From Arachis hypogaea (lineage: Eukaryota > Streptophyta > Magnoliopsida > Fabales > Fabaceae), in NCBI RefSeq assembly GCF_003086295.3, contig NC_092039.1, forward strand, positions 74,233,649-74,297,648: a DNA stretch of 64,000 nucleotides, written 5' to 3'. The translations under genes and the position numbers were made by a program. This document shows, in pieces, positions 30,979-39,419 of the stretch. Every line of letters begins with the position of its first letter. Position 1 is the stretch's first letter. The notes beneath the pieces are model-generated. The model did no database searches. It was not told where the DNA came from and saw only the letters and a program-made list of their open reading frames with translations.

Positions 30979-33786
30979 TTGAATAACACTGCTCAAAGTA
31001 GCAAGAAGCCAATAAAGGAACAATTGACAGAGGATAACCAAACCACTGTCCAAAATCCCTCTGAGGACAGTAAGAGCCCAGAGAGGAATACTCTTGGCGT
31101 CCAAACGCCAGAAAAAAGGGAAAAGCTGGCGTCAAACGGCCATTCTCTGCCCAGTTCTGGCGTTCAAACGCCAGAAAAAGGGGAAAAGTTGGCGTTAAAC
31201 GCCCATTATTCACCCAATCCTGGCGTTCAAACGCCAATGGGGAATCAGACACCTGAGAGTGCTGATAGTAACCCCTCTAAAAAGGCTTCTCCAACCACCT
31301 CTGTAAGGAATAAACCTGCAGCAACTAAGGTTGATGAATATAAAGCCAAGATGCCTTATCCTCAGAAACTTCGCCAAGCGAAACAGGATAAGCAATTTGC
31401 CCGCTTTGCAGACTATTTAAGGACTCTTGAAATAAAGGTTCCGTTTGCAGAGGCACTTGAGCAAATACCTTCTTATGCTAAGTTCATGAAAGAGATCTTA
31501 AGTCATAAGAAGGATTGGAGAGAAACTCAAAAAGTGTTTCTCACTGAAGAATGCAGTGCAGTCATTCTGAAAAGCTTACCAGAAAAGCTTCAAGATCCAG
31601 GAAGCTTTATGATACCATGCACATTAGAAGGTGCTTGCACCAAGACAGCCCTGTGTGACCTTGGAGCAAGTATCAATCTAATACCTGCATCTACTATTAG
31701 AAAGCTTGGGTTGACTAAAGAAGTCAAACCAACCAGGATATGCCTCCAACTTGCTGATGGCTCCATTAAATATCCATCAGGCATAATTGAGGACATGATT
31801 GTCAAGGTTGGGCCATTCGCCTTTCCAACTGACTTTGTAGTGCTGGAAATGGAGGAGCACAAGAGTGCAACTCTCATTCTAGGAAGACCTTTCCTAGCAA
31901 CTGGACGAACTCTCATTGATGTACAAAAAGGGGAAGTAACCCTGAGAGTCAATGAGGATGAGTTCAAGTTGAATGCTGTAAAAGCTATGCAGCACCCAGA
32001 CACACCAAATGACTGCATGGGCGCTGACATTATTGACTCTTTGGTGGAAGAGATCAATATGACTGAGAGTCTTGACTCAGAGCTAGAGGACATCTTTAAA
32101 GATGTTCAGCCTGATTTGGAGGAATCAGAGAGAATAATAGAACCTCTGAAAATTCCTCAGGAAGAGGAGAAACCTCCCAAACCCGAGCTCAAACCATTAC
32201 CACCATCCCTGAAATATGCATTTCTGGGAGAAAGTGATACCCTTCCTGTAATCATAAGCTCTGCTTTAAATCCACAGGAAGAGGAAGAATTGATTCAAGT
32301 GCTAAGGACACACAAGACAGCTCTTGGGTGGTCCATAAGTAATCTTAAGGGCATTAGCCCAGCAAGATGCATGCACAAGATCCTATTGGAGGATAATGCC
32401 AAACCAGTGGTCCAACCACAAAGGCGGCTAAATCCAGCCATGAAGGAGGTGGTGCATAAAGAGGTCACTAAATTACTAGAGGCTGGGATTATTTATCCTA
32501 TTTCTGATAGCCCCTGGGTGAGCCCTGTCCAAGTTGTCCCCAAGAAGGGAGGCATGACAGTAATTCATAATGAAAAAAATGAACTGGTTCCTACAAGAAC
32601 AGTCACAGGGTGGCGTATGTGTATTGACTACAGAAGGCTCAATACAGCCACCAGAAAGGATCATTTTCCTTTACCATTCATAGATCAAATGCTAGAAAGA
32701 CTAGCTGGTCATGATTATTACTGCTTTTTGGATGGCTATTCAGGTTACAACCAAATTGTAGTAGATCCTCAAGACCAAAAGAAAACAGCATTCACTTGCC
32801 CCTCTGGCGTGTTTGCCTACAGGAGGATGCCTTTTGGTCTATGTAATGCTCCTACAACCTTTCAGAGATGCATGCTATCCATCTTCTCTGATATGGTGGA
32901 GAAATTCCTGGAAGTCTTCATGGATGACTTCTCAGTATATGGAGACTCATTCAGCTCCTGTCTTAACCACCTAGCACTTGTCCTGAAAAGGTGCCAAGAG
33001 ACTAACCTGGTTTTAAACTGGGAGAAATGTCACTTTACGGTGATTGAAGGAATTGTCCTTGGGCACAAAATTTCAAGCAAGGGAATAGAGGTGGATAAGG
33101 CAAAGGTAGAGGTAATTGAAAAATTACCACCACCTGCCAATGTTAAAGCAATCAGAAGCTTTTTGGGACATGCAGGATTCTACAGAAGGTTTATACAGGA
33201 TTTTTTGAAAATTGCTAAACCTCTGAGCAACCTGCTAGCTGCCAACACACCATTTGTGTTTGACACACAGTGTCTGCAGGCATTTGAGACCCTGAAAGCC
33301 AAGCTGGTCACAACACCAGTCATCTCTGCACCAGACTGGACATTGCCATTCGAACTAATGTGTGATGCCAGTGACCATGCCATTGGTGCAGTATTGGGAC
33401 AGAGGCATAACAAGCTTCTGCACGTTATTTATTATGCCAGCCGTGTTCTAAATGATGCACAGAAGAATTACACAACCACAGAAAAAGAGTTACTTGCAGT
33501 GGTCTATGCCATTAACAAGTTTAGATCCTATCTAGTGGGATCAAAGGTGATTGTGTACACTGACCATGCTTCTCTTAAGTACTTACTCACAAAGCAGGAT
33601 TCAAAACCCAGGCTCATAAGATGGGTGTTGCTTCTGCAAGAGTTTGATATAGAAATAAGAGACAGAAAAGGGACAGAGAACCAAGTAGCTGATCATCTGT
33701 CCCGAATAGAACCAGTAGCTGGGGCGTCCCTCCCTTCTACTGAGATCTCTGAGACTTTCCCAGATGAGCAACTCTTTGCCATTTAG
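30979..33786 (+). CDS. pol: Element D protease-RT-RNase H polyprotein, 935 aa
   Basis: Uninterrupted. Residues about 38-90 are the palindrome-encoded linker (GVQTPEK repeats). Protease motif CDLGASINLIPAS is at about 225-237 and ILGRPFLATGRTLIDV at about 298. RT begins near 475 (RRLNPAMKEVVHKEVTKLLE) with WVSPVQVVPKKGGM, CIDYRRLNTA, FLDGYSGYNQ, MPFGLCNAPTTFQRCM and [10 protein letters not shown] at about 645. RNase H has Asp (ELMCDASD, ~794), Glu (TTEKELLA, ~834) and Asp (VYTDHASL, ~859). All catalytic residues are present. KKGGMTVIHNEKNELVPT is an Athila-type signature. It converts element RNA to DNA after proteolytic release. It ends at TAG 33784-33786, where B has a Gln codon and runs on into integrase. 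Confidence 0.92.
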   Translation: MNNTAQSSKKPIKEQLTEDNQTTVQNPSEDSKSPERNTLGVQTPEKREKLASNGHSLPSSGVQTPEKGEKLALNAHYSPNPGVQTPMGNQTPESADSNPSKKASPTTSVRNKPAATKVDEYKAKMPYPQKLRQAKQDKQFARFADYLRTLEIKVPFAEALEQIPSYAKFMKEILSHKKDWRETQKVFLTEECSAVILKSLPEKLQDPGSFMIPCTLEGACTKTALCDLGASINLIPASTIRKLGLTKEVKPTRICLQLADGSIKYPSGIIEDMIVKVGPFAFPTDFVVLEMEEHKSATLILGRPFLATGRTLIDVQKGEVTLRVNEDEFKLNAVKAMQHPDTPNDCMGADIIDSLVEEINMTESLDSELEDIFKDVQPDLEESERIIEPLKIPQEEEKPPKPELKPLPPSLKYAFLGESDTLPVIISSALNPQEEEELIQVLRTHKTALGWSISNLKGISPARCMHKILLEDNAKPVVQPQRRLNPAMKEVVHKEVTKLLEAGIIYPISDSPWVSPVQVVPKKGGMTVIHNEKNELVPTRTVTGWRMCIDYRRLNTATRKDHFPLPFIDQMLERLAGHDYYCFLDGYSGYNQIVVDPQDQKKTAFTCPSGVFAYRRMPFGLCNAPTTFQRCMLSIFSDMVEKFLEVFMDDFSVYGDSFSSCLNHLALVLKRCQETNLVLNWEKCHFTVIEGIVLGHKISSKGIEVDKAKVEVIEKLPPPANVKAIRSFLGHAGFYRRFIQDFLKIAKPLSNLLAANTPFVFDTQCLQAFETLKAKLVTTPVISAPDWTLPFELMCDASDHAIGAVLGQRHNKLLHVIYYASRVLNDAQKNYTTTEKELLAVVYAINKFRSYLVGSKVIVYTDHASLKYLLTKQDSKPRLIRWVLLLQEFDIEIRDRKGTENQVADHLSRIEPVAGASLPSTEISETFPDEQLFAI
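31090..31240 (+). repeat. Palindromes inside the coding linker of D
   Basis: Units such as CTGGCGTTCAAACGCCAG occur several times, translated in frame as SGVQTPE and LALNA. Thus a DNA palindrome also used in non-coding parts of the element has been carried inside an ORF without breaking it. Confidence 0.85.
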
Positions 33787-35073
33787 GAAGCTCCATGGTT
33801 TGCAGATATTGCAAATTACAAAGCTGTGAGGTTCATACCCCAGGAGTACAGCAGGGTGCAAAGAAAGAAATTAATTTCAGATGCCAAGTACTACCTATGG
33901 GATGAGCCATATCTCTTTAAGAGATGTGCAGACGGAATGATCCGCAGATGTGTACCCAGAGAGGAAGCACAAAGGATCCTATGGCACTGCCATGGATCAC
34001 AGTATGGGGGACATTTTGAAGGTGAGCGAACAGCCACTAAAGTCCTCCAATGTGGCTTCTACTGGCCTACTCTCTATAGAGATGCCCGAGAGTTTATACG
34101 TAACTGTGACAGCTGCCAAAGAGCTGGTAACTTGCCTCACGGATACGCCATGCCTCAACAAGGGATCTTAGAGATTGAATTATTTGATGTATGGGGGATT
34201 GACTTCATGGGTCCGTTCCTACCATCATACTCAAACACTTACATTCTGGTGGCAGTGGACTATGTATCTAAGTGGGTAGAAGCTATTGTTACACCCACTA
34301 ATGATACTAAGACCATGCTGAAATTCCTCCAGAAACACATCTTCAGCAGATTTGGTGTTCCCAGAGTCCTAATTTGTGATGGGGGTACTCATTTCTACAA
34401 TAAACAGCTCTACTCTGCTATGGTCCGATATGGAATTAGTCACAAAGTGGCAACTCCGTATCATCCACAGACAAATGGGCAAGCTGAAGTCTCTAACAGA
34501 GAGCTAAAAAGAATCCTAGAACGGACTGTAATTGCCCGTAGAAAGGATTGGGCAAAGAGCTTGGATGATGCTCTGTGGGCATACAGAACAGCATTCAAGA
34601 CTCCAATAGGAACCTCTCCATACCAACTTGTGTATGGCAAGGCCTGTCATCTGCCCGTGGAACTGGAACATAAAGCCTACTGGGCAACCAGATTCCTTAA
34701 CATGGATGCTAAGTTAGCTGGTGAGAAAAGATTGCTCCAGCAAAATGAGCTAGAGGAATTCAGACTCAATGCCTTTGAAAATGCAAAAATTTATAAGGAA
34801 AAGGCAAAGAAGTGGCATGACAGGAAGTTGTCATCCAGAGTCTTTGAGCCAGGACAAAAAGTTTTGCTCTTTAACTCTAGGATCAGACTGTTCCCAGGAA
34901 AACTTAAATCCCGGTGGAGGGGTCCGTATGTGATTACAGGAGTGTCACCATATGGATATGTTGAGCTTCAGGATACTGATTCTGACAAAACGTTCATTGT
35001 TAATGGACAGAGGATCAAGCATTATCTTGAAAGCAATTTTGAGCAAGAATGCTCAAAACTGAGGCTGGAATGA
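33787..35073 (+). CDS. int: Element D integrase, about 415 aa
   Basis: It is in the same frame as the upstream ORF; the first ATG after the TAG is at 33826. The zinc-binding HHCC domain is [11 protein letters not shown] (about residues 53-63) and NCDSCQRAG (about 93-101). The catalytic triad is GIDFMGPF (Asp ~125), [12 protein letters not shown] (Asp ~185) and [14 protein letters not shown] (Glu ~220), with the usual 35-residue spacing. [20 protein letters not shown] and a C-terminal [20 protein letters not shown] follow. The enzyme inserts the element DNA into chromosomes in the nucleus. It ends at TGA 35071-35073, followed closely by the conserved hairpin. Confidence 0.92.
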   Translation, partial: EAPWFADIANYKAVRFIPQEYSRVQRKKLISDAKYYLWDEPYLFKRCADGMIRRCVPREEAQRILWHCHGSQYGGHFEGERTATKVLQCGFYWPTLYRDAREFIRNCDSCQRAGNLPHGYAMPQQGILEIELFDVWGIDFMGPFLPSYSNTYILVAVDYVSKWVEAIVTPTNDTKTMLKFLQKHIFSRFGVPRVLICDGGTHFYNKQLYSAMVRYGISHKVATPYHPQTNGQAEVSNRELKRILERTVIARRKDWAKSLDDALWAYRTAFKTPIGTSPYQLVYGKACHLPVELEHKAYWATRFLNMDAKLAGEKRLLQQNELEEFRLNAFENAKIYKEKAKKWHDRKLSSRVFEPGQKVLLFNSRIRLFPGKLKSRWRGPYVITGVSPYGYVELQDTDSDKTFIVNGQRIKHYLESNFEQECSKLRLE

Positions 35074-35084
35074 TCCTCAGTGAA

Positions 35085-35132
35085 GGTCCAGCTAAAGACA
35101 ATAAAGAAGCGCTTGCTGGGAGGCAACCCAGT
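35085..35132 (+). other. GGGAGGCAACCC hairpin after the integrase of D
   Basis: AGCTAAAGACAATAAAGAAG, then GCGCTTG and stem CTGGG-AGGCAA-CCCAG (35116-35131). Compared with H (TTGGG/CCCAA) the outer pair has changed T-A to C-G, keeping complementarity. Confidence 0.8.
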
Positions 35133-35257
35133 CATTAGCAGGTTATCTGTTTTGTTTAATCATAGTTTGATATATATTCTCAAAGGACAAATATCAAAAT
35201 TGAAGGAATTCACAGAGTTACAGAAGGATTCAGTGCAAAAAGCAGAGAAAAAGAGCT

Positions 35258-35570
35258 TGCTGGCGAAAAAACGCCAGTAAAGGGTACTTTGGGCGTTAAA
35301 CGCCAGAATGGGCACCATTCTGGGCGTTTAACGTTAGTAAAGGTGCCATTTTGGGCGTTAAACACCAAAATGGGCACCATTCTGGGCGTTTAACGCCAGG
35401 TGTGCAGCATCCTGGGCGTTTAGAAAAATGCCCAGTGATGAAGGGGATTCTGGCATTTAACGCCAGCCAGGGTACCTGGCTGGGCGTTAAACGCCCACAT
35501 TGGCCAGCATTTGGGCATTAAACGCCAGAATGGATGCCATTCTGGGCGTTTAACGCCAGAAAGGTGGGGG
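35258..35570. repeat. GGGCGTTAAACGCC palindrome array of D
   Basis: About eight units such as TGGGCGTTTAACGCCAG, separated by AATGGGCACCATTC-type spacers that are themselves partly self-complementary (GGTGCC/GGGCACC). Confidence 0.88.
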
Positions 35571-35887
35571 ATGGAGATTTCGCTTTCTAATCAAAATTTT
35601 TTTCAAACTTTCCTGTTTTGATCCATAATTTTCTACATAAACACATTTCAAACTTTCATCATTCACCTCCAAATTTTCAAAAATTAAAATCATTCTTCAA
35701 ATCTCTCTCAAATCCTTCCCAAATCTTCTTCAAAAACTCAAATTTTTCTCAAATTCTTTTCATATCTTCTCAAATCTCCTTCAAAACTTTCGAAAGCTCT
35801 CCCCATCCCTTATAAATACACGTTCGGTCACCCCTTTCTCCCCACCATTCGAATTTGCTCTCCTCCTCTCTCTCCTCTTTCCTTTCT

Positions 35888-35924
35888 TTTGCTTGACGAC
35901 AAGCAAACCTCTAAGTTTGGTGTG
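35888..35924 (+). other. Internal hairpin plus AAGTTTGGTGTG module of D
   Basis: TTTGCTTG-ACGA-CAAGCAAA gives an 8-bp stem, followed by CTAAGTTTGGTGTG. It lies 40 bases upstream of the ATG of the extra ORF (35963). Confidence 0.78.
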
Positions 35925-35962
35925 CTTTTCCGTGATCACTAAGCCAAGATTCATCAAGATCA

Positions 35963-36971
35963 TGGCTCCTAAGGGAAAACAAACCAATTTAAGAGGCAAG
36001 AAAGAGAATAATCCAAAGAGTCTTTGGAATCAAGAGAAGTTCTTAACCAAAGAACATGAAGAGGATGGGATGTTCTAACCAATCCTAAGATAAAGGTTGG
36101 AAGAAATATGGTTCAGGAATTCTACTCAAATCTGTGGCTGACAGATAAGCAAAGAATGACTGGAACTGCTTTCCATACTTACAGAACCATGGTTAGAGGG
36201 AAAGTTATCTACTTCCATCTGGACAAAATAAGAGAGGTCTTCAAATTGCCTCAACTGCAAGATGATTCTGAATCCTTTAATAGGAGAATGGTGAGAGCAG
36301 ATAAGGGGTTGGATCAAGTTCTAGAGGACATTTGCCTCCCTGGAACTAAGTGGATAACCAATTTAAAAGGTGCCCCAAACCAACTCAAGAGGGGAGACCT
36401 CAAACCAATTGCAAGAGGCTGGCTAGACTTTATTGGGCGTTCCATATTGCCCACTAGCAACCGTTCTGAGGTCACTATCAAGAGAGCAGTGATGATTCAT
36501 TGCATTATGCTTGGAAGAGAAGTGGAGGTTCATCATCTGATTGCTTGTGAGATCTACACAATTGCAAACAAGAATTCCACTGAAGCCAAACTGGCTTACC
36601 CAAGCTTGATCTCTTTACTCTGTAAAGAGGCTGGGGTGAAGATGGGAGTAGATGAATTCATACCAATTGAACATCCAATCACCAAGAAGTCAATGGAAGG
36701 ACAAATGCAAGACAACTCTATCAAAAAGAGGGCGCAGGAGTTCCTCCCTAAATTTCCTGAAATTGACTACTGGGCCAGCCTAGAAGCATCTATCACCAAG
36801 TTGCAAGAAACTATGGAACAACTTAAGGAAGAACAGCAGAATCAGAACTGCATGCTCTGCAAATTGCTGAAGGAACAAGAGAAGCAAGGGCGTGAACTTC
36901 AAGAGTTGAAACGCCAAAAGTTCTCCCCTCAAGTTGAGGGAGCATCCACTTCTCAAAATCAAGGTTGTTGA
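35963..36971 (+). pseudogene. Extra 3' ORF of element D, frameshifted near 36065
   Basis: ATG at 35963 starts MAPKGKQTNLRGKKENNPKS. A frame change before the stop at about 36078 puts the rest in another frame, read as DVLTNPKIKVGRNMVQEFYS onward to 36971. The 287-codon part includes FHTYRTMVRGKVIYFHLDKI, AVMIHCIMLGREVEVHHLIA and a C-terminal coiled coil (ITKLQETMEQLKEEQQNQN, then KEQEKQGRELQELKRQ). From memory it resembles the putative plant transposon protein domain found in Athila-type elements. No transmembrane segment typical of an envelope protein is obvious. Function unknown. Relics of it lie in B, C and H. Confidence 0.68.
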
Positions 36972-37860
36972 GTCCTAACTCTGTGATAACCTCTATCATT
37001 AGGAGCCTATTTGAATTTTTGTTTTCTATTACTATTAGTCTTATCTTATATATATTTTTGAGTCTTGTTCTTAATTCATGATTAATAAAATTTAAGGTTC
37101 ATGTCTTAAAGCTATGAATGTCCTATGAATCCATCACCTCTCTTAAATGAAAAATGCTTTAATCACAAAAGAACAAGAAGTACAGGATTTTGAATCCATC
37201 TTTGAAACTAGTTGAATTAGTTTGATGTGGTGACAATACTTTTTGTTTTCTGAATGAATGCTTGAACAGTGCATATGTCTTTTGAATTTGTTGTTTTAAG
37301 AATGTTAAAATTGTTGGCTCTTGAAAGAATGATGGAAAAGGAGAAATGTTATTGAGGATTTGAAAAATCATCAAATTGATTCTTGAAGCAAGAAAAAGCA
37401 GTGAAAAAAAGAGAAAAAATAAAAAAAAAATGAGAAAAGAAAAAAATAATAAAGTTGTGATCCAAGGCAAAAAGAGTGTGCTTAAGAACCCTGGACACCT
37501 CTAATTGGGGACTCTAGCAAAGCTGAGTCACAATCTGAAAAGGTTCACCCAAATATGTGTCTGTGGCATGAATGTATCTGGTGGTAATACTAGAAGACAA
37601 AGTGCTTTGGGCCACAGCCAAGACTCACAAAGTAGCTATGTTCAAGAATTATCATATTTAACTAGGAGAATCAATAACACTATCTGAGTTCTGAGTTCCT
37701 ATAGATGCCAATCATTCTAAACTTCAAAGGATAAAGTGAGATGCCAAAACTGTTCAGAAGCAAAATGCTACTAGTCCCGCTCATCTAATTGGAGCTAAGT
37801 TTCTTTGATATTTTTGAGTCTATATTATATTCTCTTCTTTTTATTCTATTTTGATTTTCA
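36972..37860 (+). other. Conserved 3' non-coding region of D
   Basis: No gene. It matches, in the opposite orientation, B 16316-17290 and H 59296-60290, including a purine-rich tract near 37390-37450 and the block around 37480-37690. Confidence 0.62.
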
Positions 37861-37898
37861 GTTGCTTGGGGACAAGCAACATTTTAAGTTTGGTGTTG
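37861..37898 (+). other. Hairpin plus AAGTTTGGTGTTG module before the 3' LTR of D
   Basis: GTTGCTTGGGGACAAGCAAC at 37861-37880 is a perfect 8-bp stem with GGGA loop. ATTTTAAGTTTGGTGTTG reaches the LTR start at 37899. No classical purine tract lies here. Confidence 0.82.
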
Positions 37899-39419
37899 TG
37901 ATGAGCGGATAATTTATACGCTTTTTGGCATTGTTTTTTGTATGTTTTTAGTATATTTTAGTTAGTTTCTATTATAGTTTTATTAGTTTTTATTTAAAAT
38001 TCACTTTTCTGGACTTTACTATGAGTTTGTGTGTTTTTCTGTGATTTCAGGTATTTTCTGGCTGAAATTGAGGGACCTAAGCAAAAATCTGATTCAGAGG
38101 CTAAAAAGGACTGCAGATGCTGTTGGATTCTGACCTCCCTGCACTCGAATTGGATTTTATGGAGCTGCAGAAACCCAATTGGCGCGCTCTCAACGGCGTT
38201 GGAAAGTAGACATCATGGGCTTTCCAGCAATGTATAATAGTCCATACTTGCTTGAGGTTTGATGGCCCAAACCGGCGTTGCAAATCAGCTTCAGAATTCC
38301 CGGCGTTTAACGCCGGAACTGGCATAAGAATTGGAGTTAAACGCCCAAACTGGCATAAAAGCTGGCGTTTAACTCCAGAAAAAGTCTCTACACATAAAAT
38401 CTTCAATGCTCAGCCCAAGCACACACCAAGTGGACCCCGGAAGTGGATTTTTACGTCATTTACTCATTTCTGTATACCCTAGGTTACTAGTTTATTATTA
38501 ATAGGATCTTTTGACATTGTATCTCTACCTCATGACACTTTACACGTTTCTCATTGTATCTTCTACAGCATGAGTCTCTAAACCCCATGGTTGGGGGTGA
38601 GGAGCTCTGCTGTGTCTTGATGGATTAATGCAATTACTACTATTTTTCATTCAATCACGCTTGCTTCTATTCTAAGATATCACTTGTTCTTCAACTTGAT
38701 GAATGTGATGATCCGTGACACCCATCATCATTCTTGCTTATGAACGTGTGCCTGACAACCACCTCCGTTTTACTTTAGGTTGAGTGAATATCTGTTGGAT
38801 TCTTTAACCAGAATCTTCGTGGTATAAGCTAGAATTGATGGCGGCATTCAAGAGAATCCGGAAGGTCTAAACCTTGTCTGTGGTATTCTGAGTAGGATTC
38901 AAAGATTGAATGACTGTGACGAGCTTCAAACTCCTGAGGGCTGGGCGTTAGTGACAGACGCAAAAGAATCACTGGATTCTATTCCGACCTGATTGAGAAC
39001 CGACAGATGAATAGCCGTGCTGTGACAGAGCGCGTTGAATATTTTCACTGAGAGGATGGGAGGTAGCCATTGACAACAGTGAAACCCTACATACAGCTTG
39101 CTATGGAAGGAGCCTTACGTGCATGAAGAAGAAGACAGTAGGAAAGCAGAGATTCAGAAGATAGAGCATCTCCAAAACCTCAACCTGTTCTCCATTACTG
39201 CAAAACAAGTACTTAATTCATGTTCTTTTACTTTTTACAATCAACCCTGATAATTATTGATATCCTGACTAAGAGTTACAAGATAACCATAGCTTGCTTC
39301 GAGCCAACAATCTCCGTGGGATCGACCCTTACTCACGTAAGGTATTACTTGGACGACCCAGTGCACTTGCTGGTTAGTTGTGTGGGATTGCAAAAGTATG
39401 ATTGCAATTTCGTGCACCA
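37899..39419 (+). repeat. 3' LTR of element D (1521 bp)
   Basis: It starts TGATGAGCGG and ends GTGCACCA. Palindromic GGCGTTTAACGCC units lie near 38270-38370. It is clearly related to the LTRs of B, G and H but not identical. Flanking bases after the end are GTAAT. Confidence 0.92.

Larger units (their letters stand above)
29723..39419 (+). mobile_element. Element D: Athila-like element lacking its 5' LTR
   Basis: The plus-strand order is partial leader, gag, palindrome-bearing linker, protease, RT, RNase H, integrase, GGGAGGCAACCC hairpin, palindrome array, extra ORF, 3' non-coding block and 3' LTR (37899-39419). Gag to integrase occupy one reading frame from 30067 to 35073, interrupted only by three TAG codons. 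The 5' LTR, primer site and start of the leader are absent; minus-strand element C occupies that side. Target flank GTAAT follows the 3' LTR without a visible partner. Confidence 0.88.

Noticed and set aside
35888..35924. Rho-independent type terminator
   Set aside because: Hairpin followed by T-containing sequence, but this is nuclear plant DNA, and the conserved AAGTTTGGTG word and covarying stems point to another role.
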